DNA of 64,000 bases. It comes from Pelagimonas sp050633425. GTDB taxonomy: Bacteria; Pseudomonadota; Alphaproteobacteria; Rhodobacterales; Rhodobacteraceae. The notes beneath the pieces are model-generated. The model was not told where the DNA came from. It was given only the letters and a program-made list of their open reading frames with translations, and did not search any database. A program made the translations under genes and the position numbers. Positions 43,586 through 52,786 of this stretch are shown here, one piece after another (position 1 is the first letter of the stretch; every line of letters begins with the position of its first letter). Location: positions 1 to 64,000 of the forward strand of contig NZ_JBOEGM010000034.1 of assembly GCF_050633425.1 (NCBI RefSeq), given 5' to 3'.

Positions 43586-44314
43586 GAGGTGATCTCTCTT
43601 CTACTGTTTTGATGCCACTCGAGAGGGCAATGCGGGCGACACTTGCAAAAGGTCGCATGAACGGGGGCGCTCTGGATGCCATCGCATCAGAACGAGATTC
43701 AGGTTTGGGTGCCTGTAAAGGCGTAAGGGGAGTGCTTGGCGTGGCCGCGCCAAAGCAGAGCTAGAGCGTTATTTGGCCCTGCAATCGTCAAGCAATCGGA
43801 ACCGGGTTTTGCGCAATATGCGCGGCAGTCTTACAGAGCGATGGCGTCGTAGCATCAGACTCTCCTTACAGTTTTCAAAACCCCGAGCAGACGGGGATCA
43901 AAGCTTAGCGTCCATCAGGCTTGTATAGGCGTATGGCGACCACAAAGGCTGATGCGATATCTTTTGTTAAACGGATCAAAGAGTTGTGGGAGGGGGGAAG
44001 TCATAAGCTTTTCTTAAAACGTGTATTTTTGTCGTAAATTTGATTCACGTTGCGCGCACTGCGCTTGGCGTTGCTGATTTGCCGGGAATTTCCGTCGCGA
44101 CAACTGAATACTGTTTCCTGATGTCGTGAAATTTAGTTTGCGACACTTGGCGTCAATTGCGCTGAACGCAAAAATAGGTTTGCGCCTAGGGGGCCGCGTA
44201 AAGTGTCGAAACAATGGCTTTAATCAGACACCATTTTTTCATAATCCACGGCTAATTAGGTTTGTTCGCATCGCGTCACCACCGGCAGTTTGGCTAGGAC
44301 GAATAAAAGCTGTC
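43586..44314. other. Long divergent intergenic region (giant gene/LytTR)
   Basis: About 730 nt without a supported gene. It must hold both promoters. Visible elements: GCGCA-ATA-TGCGC (43811-43823), CCCCG-AGCAGA-CGGGG near 43882, and an AT-richer part from 43980 to 44130. LytTR proteins bind paired ~10-bp sites, but I could not pick a convincing pair. The length is unusual for this compact chromosome and suggests layered control. Confidence 0.5.
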
Positions 44315-45307
44315 ATGGTCCAGGAGATAAATTTGCAAAAAGACCCTACTGTTTCCAACTTTTTGGTCCGATTTTCGGATGGCGGAACCTTTGAGACCAC
44401 TGCACGTTCGGCTTCGGAGTATCTTCTCGATACCTGCTTTATCCGATTCTTGTTCCTCTGTGTGATGCTCTACGGCATCTTGATGCATCGTGATGACATC
44501 TCCCAGCTGGACACATACACTCAGGTGTTGTTGTGGATAATTTTGTTTATTGTAACCGCTGCCTGGCTTGTTTTTAGTGTGAATTTGAATTTGTTCTTGG
44601 TGAGGCGTGGATACGTTTCACATGTTTTTACGCCCGCACTCATCTTTCCTATGGTGCCGATCAACATCATCGCGGCAGGCTTTGTTGCGGAATTTTTAGG
44701 GGCTGAGTATTGGTTGGCCTTTCCCGAGAATGTGGCACCGATTGCACAGAACCTTTTGGCAGCTGTATGTTTTGACATCTTGCATGGGCGTTACGTTGCG
44801 CCGACCCATCCAACATTTGTGCCGCCGGTTGGACGTAAGACCTCTTTGGAGGACAGACAGGACATTCAGTTCGCATCAATGGCGACGGCATCAGATTACG
44901 GCCCCGCACCAGATGAGAGAGACCTGACATCCACCGAGATGCAAAGCTCGGAAATTGATAATAATATTCCCGAGTTTTTCGTCACAATTTCAGGACAACG
45001 ATTGGATCTTCGCGACATCGTCTATTTGCAGTCCGAAGACCACTACCTCAAAATTCAACAAGTCCACTCGAGTATGATGCTGCGCGGCAGGCTGAAAGAA
45101 ACGGTCGAACAATTGGACCACCGTCTTGGTATCCAGATCAACAGATCTGTCTGGATTGCCTTCGCCTCGGTCAAGAGCGTGGAAGAGAATGATGCCGGAT
45201 ATTTGGAGGTCACCCTCTTGGACGATACTACATTCAAAATAACCAACTCTCGCAAAATGATGTTCTTGCAAAACTACAGACTTTATAGCTTCGAGATTTC
45301 CGCGTAA
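44315..45307 (+). CDS. Membrane-bound LytTR-domain transcriptional regulator
   Basis: About 330 aa. Four hydrophobic helices span residues 45-155 (CFIRFLFLCVMLYGILM, VLLWIILFIVTAAWLVF and two more), followed by a ~65-residue linker and a C-terminal LytTR DNA-binding domain (about 228-328) with LDLRDIVYLQSEDHYLKI and the beta strand RGRLKETVEQL, NRSVWIAFASVKSV. It has no receiver domain, so it probably senses a membrane or envelope signal directly. The ATG at 44315 has a weak site; a TTG at 44333 lies five bases after a perfect AGGAGA and may be the true start. Divergent from the giant adhesin gene, its likeliest target by position. Confidence 0.85.
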   Translation: MVQEINLQKDPTVSNFLVRFSDGGTFETTARSASEYLLDTCFIRFLFLCVMLYGILMHRDDISQLDTYTQVLLWIILFIVTAAWLVFSVNLNLFLVRRGYVSHVFTPALIFPMVPINIIAAGFVAEFLGAEYWLAFPENVAPIAQNLLAAVCFDILHGRYVAPTHPTFVPPVGRKTSLEDRQDIQFASMATASDYGPAPDERDLTSTEMQSSEIDNNIPEFFVTISGQRLDLRDIVYLQSEDHYLKIQQVHSSMMLRGRLKETVEQLDHRLGIQINRSVWIAFASVKSVEENDAGYLEVTLLDDTTFKITNSRKMMFLQNYRLYSFEISA

Positions 45308-45593
45308 TTTCAGCGCGGCAGGCCGCAAGATACTTTGGTTTTCTAGTGGCACACTCCAAGGGAGCGCGCCTGGCGCTTTTGTTGTGTCAAAGGGGGTGCC
45401 CCCGCCCTTCTGCGGTCTTGTCGTGATCGTTGCGGCTCTGTTTTGCTGTAGACGTCGTGAAACTGCTCAACAGAGGATGAGGGGCTCATGTCCCTTCGTA
45501 CCAGATCACGCTGCTCTCGGTCTTTTGGTGGGCGAGGGCCTGAAAAGGCGCGATGGGTGTGCAAGCGGGGCGATCATCCTCCCGTCACGCCTG

Positions 45594-46358
45594 TCAGCCA
45601 TGCGTGGCAACGCTAAGATCAAGCCCGATACCATGCCCGACGTCCTGCACGATGCTGTGCCGAAAACCGCGCTCGCGCAAATGAGGCACAGCGTTTCTAA
45701 CGAGTTCGGGCCAGACGGTCGTCGGGCCAATGCCATTGCGCCGGTCCTGATCGAAACGCTGTTCTTTAAGGTGCAAAAGATCGAACCGCCCAGCGTCGGC
45801 GATGGTGACCTTATTCAGCAGATAGGGGGCACCACCCAGTGTTTTGCCGAGCGTAGCCAGCCCTTCTTGACTTCAATGCGGCCGAATTTGCCAAGCCTGT
45901 CTTGGGCCGCTCCCCTTCGGTTAAGGTGAATTTCCCAACGCAGGGCGCAGATTCACCCGTTTCGATGAAGGGCGCGGGCATTTGTATCGTTCTCGGGGTT
46001 GATGCCGCCGGTGTCTTCGGGGTGTGGGGGGCGAATTCACAGTCACGCAACATAGCCTCGTTGAACTTTGCAATTGCTTCGGCGTTTTCTTGGCCCATAT
46101 TACTTTGGCGGCGAAGAGAACGGCTGACGACTGGAGCAGGTTTTCGAGAACTTCGGGGATCACACTCATCCCGCGCTGAATGCCCAGAGTGCAGGACAGG
46201 ACTGCCGGAACCCCGGCTTCTGCGGCATCCTTTTTAATCGCAGTCATGCCAAGCTTTTCCAGTTCAAGCAGCAGTCCTTGGCATATGGCGACCTGTGCTA
46301 GGTCGTCCCTCCATCCGATGAAAACCACCTGCCGACAGGGCACGATAGTGCTCGCCAT
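45594..46358 (-). pseudogene. Decayed gene, at least two frameshifts
   Basis: Coherent protein-like sequence jumps between three minus-strand frames. Segment one (46358 to about 46080) includes VVFIGWRDDLAQVAICQGLLLELEKLGM and SVIPEVLENLLQSSAVLFAAKVIW. Segment two (about 46098 to 45880) has ENAEAIAKFNEAMLRDCEF and ETGESAPCVGKFTLTEGERPKTGL. Segment three (about 45875 to 45594) has GLATLGKTLGGAPYLLNKVTIAD and ELVRNAVPHLRERGFRHSIVQDVGHGIGLDL. Each joins the next without a gap in sense, as expected of one broken gene. I cannot name the family. It may be an old accessory gene at the edge of the catabolic region. Confidence 0.5.
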
Positions 46359-46686
46359 CAGCGCCGACGCTTCAGGACGCGGCGGCGCAGATTGAGCGTG
46401 TTTGGGACGAGGAATATGGCCGGTGGCACAGGCAATTTGTCAGTGCATCAGACCGCAACCTGATGGCACGAGGGAGCGTCTTTGGGGCAAAGTACCAGAC
46501 AAGCGTGTTCTGCTCTGGTAACGGGGCATCTGGAACGGCTGTAGGCGTCATCCTCAGAGGGCCGAGGCAATTCTGACTGGTGTTGCCACGCCCGACAGCC
46601 CGCACTTTGAGCGTGCGTGGCGCAGGTGGGGTTTGGAATACCTTATACGTCGGTTCGTTTTGTCGCCGTATGTCGGTGAGACACAG
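46359..46686. other. Probable further gene debris
   Basis: No intact gene. A plus-strand stretch (46363-46578) reads DAAAQIERVWDEEYGRWHRQF and onward without a start, looking like the tail of a broken gene. Nothing else is supported. Confidence 0.35.
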
Positions 46687-47757
46687 CTAGCCGCTGCGCT
46701 GTGGTTGCAGGCGTTTCGTTAGATAGCCTGCTACGGCGACGGTGAACACGATGCGAAACAGATGGTGGGTGGTGACTTGGATCGGTGCAAAACCCAGGCT
46801 CAGGGCGACCAAGCTCATTTCGGTGACCCCACCGGGGGCAAAGCTCAGCAAAAGAGCTTCGAACGTGCTCGGGACCAGATACGACAGTCCGAGAGCAAAT
46901 CCAGAGGCAATTGCCAGGGTCACGCCGACTGAAAGCACCCCAAGCCTGAAAGCGGCGAACAAGCGCCGCAGTGTAGAGCGTGCGAAGTTGGTGCCAAGCC
47001 CCGCTCCAACCACGAGTTGCGCCAGATTCAACAGGCCTGCAGGTCCGTGAAGGTCGGCTATCCCCGTCGCCTGAACGCCTGCGGTCAAGGCGAGCGGTCC
47101 GACAAGGTGGCTCGCGGGGAGGCGCAGCACGGTGCCAAGCCACATGCCAGCCGGGACGAGCAGCGCAATCAGCCCCCAATCGTGCCAATCCGATGCGCCT
47201 CGGTCGATGGTCACCCCTGCCGCGCTACCGACGGTTACGCCGGTGGCCAGCCAAAACAGGGCCGGCACCGTAACGATGACTAGAATGATACGGACGAAAT
47301 GTTGAATGCTCAGCGTTTCAACGTCACCCCCGGCTTTTTCCCCCAAGGTCACCGCTTCGATCAAACCGCCGGGCATTGCAGCGTAGAGGGCTGTGATCCG
47401 ATCATAGCCACCGATCCGCTGAAAAATCAGGGTGTTCACAGTCTGGGCTATGGCGATGAACACAACCATGGCGGAGAGGGTCACGGCAAGACTTGGCCCG
47501 AGTGCCAGCGCCTCGGCGGTAAAGGTTGAGCCGATCATCACGCCAATGATCGCGATAAAGCTTTTGCGCAGGGTGGGAGGAAACCAGAGCTGTTTGCCGG
47601 TGCGGCCATAATGCGTGAGCGAAACCGCCGCAGACGCCGATAAACTGCCGAGCAAAAACGGGATCGGCAATCCAAGTGCGCGCGCCACCATTGCACCAAG
47701 AAGCCCCGATCCAAGGATCAGGGCCAATTGAAGGGCTTTGCTGCGCAATTCGCTCAT
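46687..47757 (-). CDS. AbrB-family membrane protein
   Basis: A 356-aa inner-membrane protein with about ten helices in two repeats, AbrB family (once called ammonia monooxygenase-like). Repeat motifs: LPIPFLLGSLSASAAVSL near residue 30 and LPASHLVGPLALTAGVQATG near 210; RITALYAAMPGGLIEAVTLGEKAGGD and LLLSFAPGGVTEMSLVALSLG are the paired PGG segments typical of the family. Function is poorly known; E. coli AbrB was proposed to regulate aidB, and others are thought to be transporters. Its ATG overlaps the stop of the thiamine-diphosphate enzyme (ATGA), so it belongs to the catabolic operon as its last gene and may move a substrate or product. Confidence 0.85.
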   Translation of the reverse strand: MSELRSKALQLALILGSGLLGAMVARALGLPIPFLLGSLSASAAVSLTHYGRTGKQLWFPPTLRKSFIAIIGVMIGSTFTAEALALGPSLAVTLSAMVVFIAIAQTVNTLIFQRIGGYDRITALYAAMPGGLIEAVTLGEKAGGDVETLSIQHFVRIILVIVTVPALFWLATGVTVGSAAGVTIDRGASDWHDWGLIALLVPAGMWLGTVLRLPASHLVGPLALTAGVQATGIADLHGPAGLLNLAQLVVGAGLGTNFARSTLRRLFAAFRLGVLSVGVTLAIASGFALGLSYLVPSTFEALLLSFAPGGVTEMSLVALSLGFAPIQVTTHHLFRIVFTVAVAGYLTKRLQPQRSG

Positions 47758-49382
47758 TCCGCCGGTGGGGCAGGATGGATGAACGGCCACGGAGAGGCGT
47801 CGCCGCCGCGCTCGATCGGCACTTCGATCACCACCGGGGCATTGGCATCCAGCGCGTCTTCCAGCGCGGCTTTGAGCTCATTCGGGGTAGTGGCGAGAAC
47901 ACCTTTGACGCCAAAGCTCTGTGCCAAAGCGACGAAATCAGGGTTTTCGAGATCCGAGCCCATCAGTCGGTTGCCATAGGTGGTTTGTTGGTCGCGGCGT
48001 ACATTTCCGTAGGCGGAATTGTTGAACACCACGGCAACCACGTTGATGCCATGTTGCACAGCGGTGGCCAATTCCTGGACACCGAACATGAAACCGCCAT
48101 CGCCCGAGACTGAGATCACTGCCTTGTCGGGGTTGGCAACCTTGACGCCTAGCGCTGTGTTGAAGCCGAAACCGAGGTTGTCTTGGTAGGCGCAGGTGAC
48201 GTATTGGCGCGGCGCGTAAACCGGGAAACACATGCGCGCGGTAAAGCCGACCTGACTGACCTCTTCGACAAAGAAACCGTCGCGGGGCAGCACGTCGCGG
48301 ATCACTTTGAGGTAACCCTCTTGGGGTTGCACCGAAGCCAACGCCTCTGTCGCGGCCTCGGACAAGGCGCGGTATTCTTCGGAACGGTCCGGGCGATCAC
48401 CAACTTTGTCTTTCAACGCGGCGATAAGCGCGCGGGTTCCTTGGGCTGCATCTGCCACCAAACCGAGCTCTGGCTTGAGGCGCACAAACTCGGTGGGATC
48501 AATGTCGATCCGCAAGGTCTTGAGGCCCTCAGGGAACCAACGCCAGCGGAAATGCTGCAATTCCAACCGCGAGCCGATACCGATCAACAAGTCACATTCG
48601 GGCCAGAATTTCCACGCTGCCGGGGGCAAAAGCGCGAGGTCGTCATCTTCGGGCATGACACCCTTGCCCTGCCGATGCGCCGTTACGGGCGCTTGCAGGA
48701 GCCGTGCCAATTCCTGCACCTCATCGGAAGCGTCCCAGGCACCGCCGCCGACCATGATCATCGGGTTCTTGGCCGCCGCAATCATCTCTGCTGCGGCAGC
48801 GATGTCGTCAGGATCGGGCAAAGGCGCAGGGCGCGCCGCGGTTGCGGTTGGTTCGGGAACCTCGGCCGCCATTCCAAAGACGTCCCAAGGGGCCTCAATG
48901 CCGACAGGGCGTTGACGTCCAGAGGTCATCTGGCGAAAGGCTTCGGCCATGGTCTCGCCCGCTTCGGTCGGGTGGTCGATCCGGTCGGCCCATTTGGTCA
49001 ACCCTTTGAGCGTGGCAAGGTGATCTGGCAGCTCATGAAGCTGGCCGCGTCCTTGGCCGATCAGATGCGACATGATATTGCCGGTCACACACATCACGGG
49101 CGTGTTCCCACCATAGGCCGTGCAGAGCGCAGCGCCCGAGTTCAAAAGGCCCGGACCGGGAACCACAGTATAGACTCCGGGCTTGCCAGACGAGCGCGCA
49201 TATCCATAGGCCATATAGCCCGCGCCCTGTTCGTGGCGGGTGTGGATGAAGCGTATGCCGTCTTCGCGCGCGAGGGCGTCGTTGAAGTCATACATATGCG
49301 CGCCCGGGATACCAAACACGGTGTCGACGCCATTGGCTGTCAGAGATTTGGCGATCACTTCGCCGGTAGTGAGCTTGGTCAT
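47754..49382 (-). CDS. Thiamine-diphosphate-dependent enzyme (acetolactate synthase-like)
   Basis: A 542-aa enzyme of the acetolactate synthase/2-oxoacid decarboxylase fold. The catalytic Glu that activates ThDP is in HTRHEQGAGYMAYGYAR (about residue 50), and the ThDP/Mg motif runs from GDGGFMFGV (about 435) to VVFNN about 24 residues later. The middle FAD-like domain includes LLIGIGSRLEL. It lacks features that would pin down the substrate, so acetolactate synthase, benzoylformate- or arylpyruvate-decarboxylase activity are all possible. It lies between an aldehyde dehydrogenase gene (9-nt gap) and abrB (ATGA), which favours decarboxylation of a 2-oxo acid to an aldehyde that the dehydrogenase then oxidises. 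Confidence 0.85.
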   Translation of the reverse strand: MTKLTTGEVIAKSLTANGVDTVFGIPGAHMYDFNDALAREDGIRFIHTRHEQGAGYMAYGYARSSGKPGVYTVVPGPGLLNSGAALCTAYGGNTPVMCVTGNIMSHLIGQGRGQLHELPDHLATLKGLTKWADRIDHPTEAGETMAEAFRQMTSGRQRPVGIEAPWDVFGMAAEVPEPTATAARPAPLPDPDDIAAAAEMIAAAKNPMIMVGGGAWDASDEVQELARLLQAPVTAHRQGKGVMPEDDDLALLPPAAWKFWPECDLLIGIGSRLELQHFRWRWFPEGLKTLRIDIDPTEFVRLKPELGLVADAAQGTRALIAALKDKVGDRPDRSEEYRALSEAATEALASVQPQEGYLKVIRDVLPRDGFFVEEVSQVGFTARMCFPVYAPRQYVTCAYQDNLGFGFNTALGVKVANPDKAVISVSGDGGFMFGVQELATAVQHGINVVAVVFNNSAYGNVRRDQQTTYGNRLMGSDLENPDFVALAQSFGVKGVLATTPNELKAALEDALDANAPVVIEVPIERGGDASPWPFIHPAPPAE

Positions 49383-49391
49383 GTCGGTTCC

Positions 49392-50807
49392 TTACTTAGC
49401 GATCGAGAGAACTTGCACTGTGGTGTATTCGCGCAAACCTTCTTCGGAAAATTCAACACCGATGCCTGATTGTTTCACGCCCCCCATGGGAACGGTGGGG
49501 TTCAGAACGGCGTGACGGTTGACCCATCGTGTACCGGCCTGCAGCTGTTTGGCGATCTCGGTGGCCTCTGCGGTGTCGTTTCCCCAGACCGACGCGCCAA
49601 GTCCAACCTCAAGGCTGTTGGCGGCAGACACGGCCTCATCTATGGTTTTATAGGCGATGATCGGGACGACGGTGCCAAATTGCTCGTCACGCACCACGTC
49701 CATCTCAGCCGTACAGCCGGTCAAAACGGTGAGCGGGTAGAAATAGCCGGGCCCATCAGATGCGGAGCCACCGGCCAGCACTTTTGCACCTTTGGCTTTG
49801 GCGTCCTCGACCATGGCAGACACTTTTTTGAACTGCATCTCATTTGACAATGGGCCGATCAGGTTGCCCTCTTGCATGCCGTCCCCAACAGGAATGGCCG
49901 AGACGAATTCGGCCAATGCCGCGCCAACGGTTTCGACGTCATCTTCGTGCACATAAAGACGCTTGAGGCAGGAGCAAGTCTGGCCCGCGTTGATGAAGGT
50001 GCCCCAAAACAGGGGCTCGATCAGGGTGGATATATCGGTGCCGGGCAGGATGATGCCAGCATCGTTGCCGCCAAGCTCCAGCGTCAGTTTTTTCAGGGTT
50101 GGGCCGGCGCGTTCCATGATCCGGCGGCCGGTCGGGATGGACCCGGTGAAGGTGATCTTGTCGATATCGGGGTGCGACGAAATCCGATCGCCGACTTCGG
50201 CATCACCAGTTACGGCATTCAACACACCGGGCGGCAGGATGCCTGCTGCGTTGATCAATTCAACCAGTTTCAGGGTCGACAGCGGGGTGTAGGGGGATGG
50301 TTTGATGACGACGGTACAGCCAATGCGGATCGCTGGCATGATGTGCCAGATGCCAATCATCAGCGGCCAGTTCCATGGCGTGATTGAGGCAACCACACCC
50401 ACCGGCTCGCGGTGAAGCTCGACGCGCTCTTCGTCGTTGTCAATCAGCACTTCAGGCTCAAGTGACAGCCCGGCGGTGACGCGGGTCCAGCCGACTGCGC
50501 CGCCGACTTCGAAATTGGCACCGGGGCCGGTTTGCGGTTTGCCTTGCTCTTGGGTGATCAAGGTGGAGAGTTCAGCGGCATTGGCCTCGATCAGATCGGC
50601 GATCTTGTTCAAGGCGTCGGCGCGTTCCTGGTCCGGGGTTGCGGCCCAGCCTGGAAAGGCCGAACGGGCCGCTGCAACCGCCGCGTCCAGGTCGCTTACC
50701 GTCCCAAGCGCACAGGTGGCTGCGCTGTCGCCAGTGGCGGGGTTGATGACCTCAAAGGTCTCTGCAGTCTGAGCCGGTTTGCCGTTGATCGTGAGTGCGA
50801 AAGTCAT
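49392..50807 (-). CDS. NAD(P)-dependent aldehyde dehydrogenase
   Basis: A 471-aa aldehyde dehydrogenase. The catalytic Cys is in NAGQTCSCLKR (about 282), the general-base Glu in LTLELGGNDAG (about 248), and ITPWNWPLMIG opens the cofactor site. The C-terminal VPMGGVKQSGIG is typical. Substrate unknown. Position next to the thiamine enzyme suggests the pair turns a 2-oxo acid into an acid with one less carbon, for example hydroxyphenylpyruvate to hydroxyphenylacetate; this is inference. It is distinct from the two other dehydrogenases of the operon. Confidence 0.92.
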   Translation of the reverse strand: MTFALTINGKPAQTAETFEVINPATGDSAATCALGTVSDLDAAVAAARSAFPGWAATPDQERADALNKIADLIEANAAELSTLITQEQGKPQTGPGANFEVGGAVGWTRVTAGLSLEPEVLIDNDEERVELHREPVGVVASITPWNWPLMIGIWHIMPAIRIGCTVVIKPSPYTPLSTLKLVELINAAGILPPGVLNAVTGDAEVGDRISSHPDIDKITFTGSIPTGRRIMERAGPTLKKLTLELGGNDAGIILPGTDISTLIEPLFWGTFINAGQTCSCLKRLYVHEDDVETVGAALAEFVSAIPVGDGMQEGNLIGPLSNEMQFKKVSAMVEDAKAKGAKVLAGGSASDGPGYFYPLTVLTGCTAEMDVVRDEQFGTVVPIIAYKTIDEAVSAANSLEVGLGASVWGNDTAEATEIAKQLQAGTRWVNRHAVLNPTVPMGGVKQSGIGVEFSEEGLREYTTVQVLSIAK

Positions 50808-50903
50808 GTGTTTCCTCCCGGTATTTTTGGTTTTGCGACGACATTTGCTGCCGTGTCAGGCCGAAGATGCAAAAAGCGCTGCGGTTTTGTCTTTTGGGCT
50901 GCC

Positions 50904-51962
50904 TTACGCGTCCCACTGCAGTTCGAAGTCTTCGCGGAAGGCGAAGCGGGTCAAATGCTGTTCAATAACGCGCCGCCAGCGCATCAGGTCGCCGCGTGGT
51001 CCGGTCGTGGCAACAACGTTCAGCGCGTCTGACGTTGCAGTCATTTCAATGCGGTTTCCGTTTGCAAAAGTGATCTGGCCGGTGGCCGCGTCAAATTGGG
51101 TTTCGGCCTTGTGCGACCAGTGTTTGCAGAGCTGTTGCAAGTATTTGCTCGCGGCTTCTGTCTTGGCGTTGCCTGTGGCGGTTTGGTCGGGCAGATGTGC
51201 CAACGCGGCCGCCGCACTGCGTCGCAAACTTGAGGCGAGCAAAGTGACGTCAATGTCTGTGGCAACAAAACTGGCCCCGATCTCGAGACAGGCTTTTTGC
51301 ATCGTGGGATTCAGTGTGAGAATGCCACCGGCTTTGCCTGAGGCGACGATCTTGCGCATCCCGTCCAGAACTGCCTGTTCAACGTCGGGCGCTCCGGCAT
51401 TGCCGAGATGGTCCATGTCCGCCGCGAGATCAGATGGGCCGATGAAGACACCGTCCACACCCTCAACCTCAAGGATGTCATCCAGCGCTTCCATGCCCGC
51501 GCGATTTTCGACCTGCACAAGCAGGCAGATTTCTTCCCGCGCCGTTTGAAGGTAATCGGGGATGGCAGAAAAGTTTGACGCACGGGCGAGGGCCGATCCG
51601 ACCCCCCGAATGCCGTGGGGCGGATAGGTCACCGCCTTCACCAATTCGCGGGCTTGGTCCGCGCTTTCGACCATGGGCACCAAAAGTGTCTGCGCCCCGG
51701 CATCCAGCAACTGTTTGATCATCCAGGTCTCGCCAATGGTCGGGCGTACGACGGCGTGGCTTGGCGATCCGGCAATGACTTGAAGCTGCCCGATGATCGA
51801 GCGCAGATCGTTGGGGGCATGTTCGGCGTCAATAAGCAGCCAGTCAAACCCGGCATGGGCCGCAATTTCCGAGATATAGGGATCAGCGAGACCAAGCCAA
51901 CAGCCCATCTGGGGGCGTTTTTCGCGAAGGGCGGCCTTAAACGGGTTATGGGGTGCAGGCAT
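50904..51962 (-). CDS. hpaI: HpaI-type aldolase fused to DUF2218
   Basis: A 352-aa fusion. Residues 1-255 are a HpcH/HpaI class II aldolase: MGCWLGLADPYISEIAAHAGFDWLLIDAEH at the start with the catalytic His, LVQVENRAGMEALDDI with the metal Glu, and GVDGVFIGPSDLAADMDHLG with the metal Asp. It would split 4-hydroxy-2-oxoheptanedioate into pyruvate and succinate semialdehyde. Residues about 265-352 match the small DUF2218 domain: YLQQLCKHWSHKAE, ITFANGNRIEMTA, and HLTRFAFREDFELQWD. DUF2218 is normally a free ~90-aa protein of unknown role. The reading frame is continuous, and the start at 51962 is the normal aldolase N-terminus. The fused domain may bind metal or substrate, or be a second activity. 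Confidence 0.9.
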   Translation of the reverse strand: MPAPHNPFKAALREKRPQMGCWLGLADPYISEIAAHAGFDWLLIDAEHAPNDLRSIIGQLQVIAGSPSHAVVRPTIGETWMIKQLLDAGAQTLLVPMVESADQARELVKAVTYPPHGIRGVGSALARASNFSAIPDYLQTAREEICLLVQVENRAGMEALDDILEVEGVDGVFIGPSDLAADMDHLGNAGAPDVEQAVLDGMRKIVASGKAGGILTLNPTMQKACLEIGASFVATDIDVTLLASSLRRSAAAALAHLPDQTATGNAKTEAASKYLQQLCKHWSHKAETQFDAATGQITFANGNRIEMTATSDALNVVATTGPRGDLMRWRRVIEQHLTRFAFREDFELQWDA

Positions 51963-51973
51963 GTTGTGTTCCT

Positions 51974-52786
51974 TTAAGCGAAGTTGACTTCGACCGAGCC
52001 AAATTGCCCAAAATCGGCGTAGATTTCTGTCCCTGACGGGCATTCAACCGGGCGAATAAAGCTTCCCGATAGGATGGTCTGTCCGGCTTCAATGCTCTGG
52101 CCATACTGCGCCATGCGTCGTGCCAGCCAAACCACACTTTCAACCGGATCATTGAGCACACCGGCGCCAAGACCGGTTTCCTCAACCTCACCGTTGCGGG
52201 TCGTGATCGCGCCAACCCAACGCAAATCGAAAGCGTCTATTGCGTGACGCTCAGCGCCCATCACAATACCAGCATTCGCCGCGTTATCGCTGATGGTGTC
52301 GAGCACAGTCCGCGCTTTGCCGGTCTGTGGGTCGCTGCGCTGAATACGTGTGTCGAGAATTTCAATCGACGGAGCAACGTAGTCGGTTGCGGCAATCACG
52401 TCGTCGCGGGTCACGTTCTCGCCCCCCAGCGCGTCTTTCATCACAAAGGCGATTTCGGCTTCGATCCGGGGCTGGATATACCGGCCCGCTGGGACAGTCG
52501 CGCCATGATCAAACGCCATGTCGTCAAACAAAATACCGCTGTCGGGGATGTCGATATTCAAGGCATATTGCATGGCCTTGGAGGTCAGCCCGATCTTCCA
52601 CCCAATCACACGCCGACCGTCCGCCAGCTTGGTCCTATAGATGGCGTTTTGAACCTCATAGGCATCGTCCATCGTCATCTCGGGGTGGCGCAAGGTTAGC
52701 AGGCCGATCTGTTCACCGGTCTGCTCGGCGCGGATCAGATCCGCGGCCGCCTTTGCATGATCTTCGGGGCGCATTGTGGTGCTCAT
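51974..52786 (-). CDS. hpaH: 2-oxo-hept-3-ene-1,7-dioate hydratase
   Basis: A 270-aa hydratase of the HpaH/MhpD family, adding water to 2-oxohept-3-enedioate to give the HpaI substrate. TSKAMQYALNIDIPDSGILFDDM (about 68-90), the metal-binding IQPRIEAEIAFVM (about 103-115) with paired glutamates, and the end RPVECPSGTEIYADFGQFGSVEV agree with the family, whose length is 265-270. It overlaps hpaG by ATGA and is 11 nt before hpaI. Confidence 0.93.
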   Translation of the reverse strand: MSTTMRPEDHAKAAADLIRAEQTGEQIGLLTLRHPEMTMDDAYEVQNAIYRTKLADGRRVIGWKIGLTSKAMQYALNIDIPDSGILFDDMAFDHGATVPAGRYIQPRIEAEIAFVMKDALGGENVTRDDVIAATDYVAPSIEILDTRIQRSDPQTGKARTVLDTISDNAANAGIVMGAERHAIDAFDLRWVGAITTRNGEVEETGLGAGVLNDPVESVVWLARRMAQYGQSIEAGQTILSGSFIRPVECPSGTEIYADFGQFGSVEVNFA

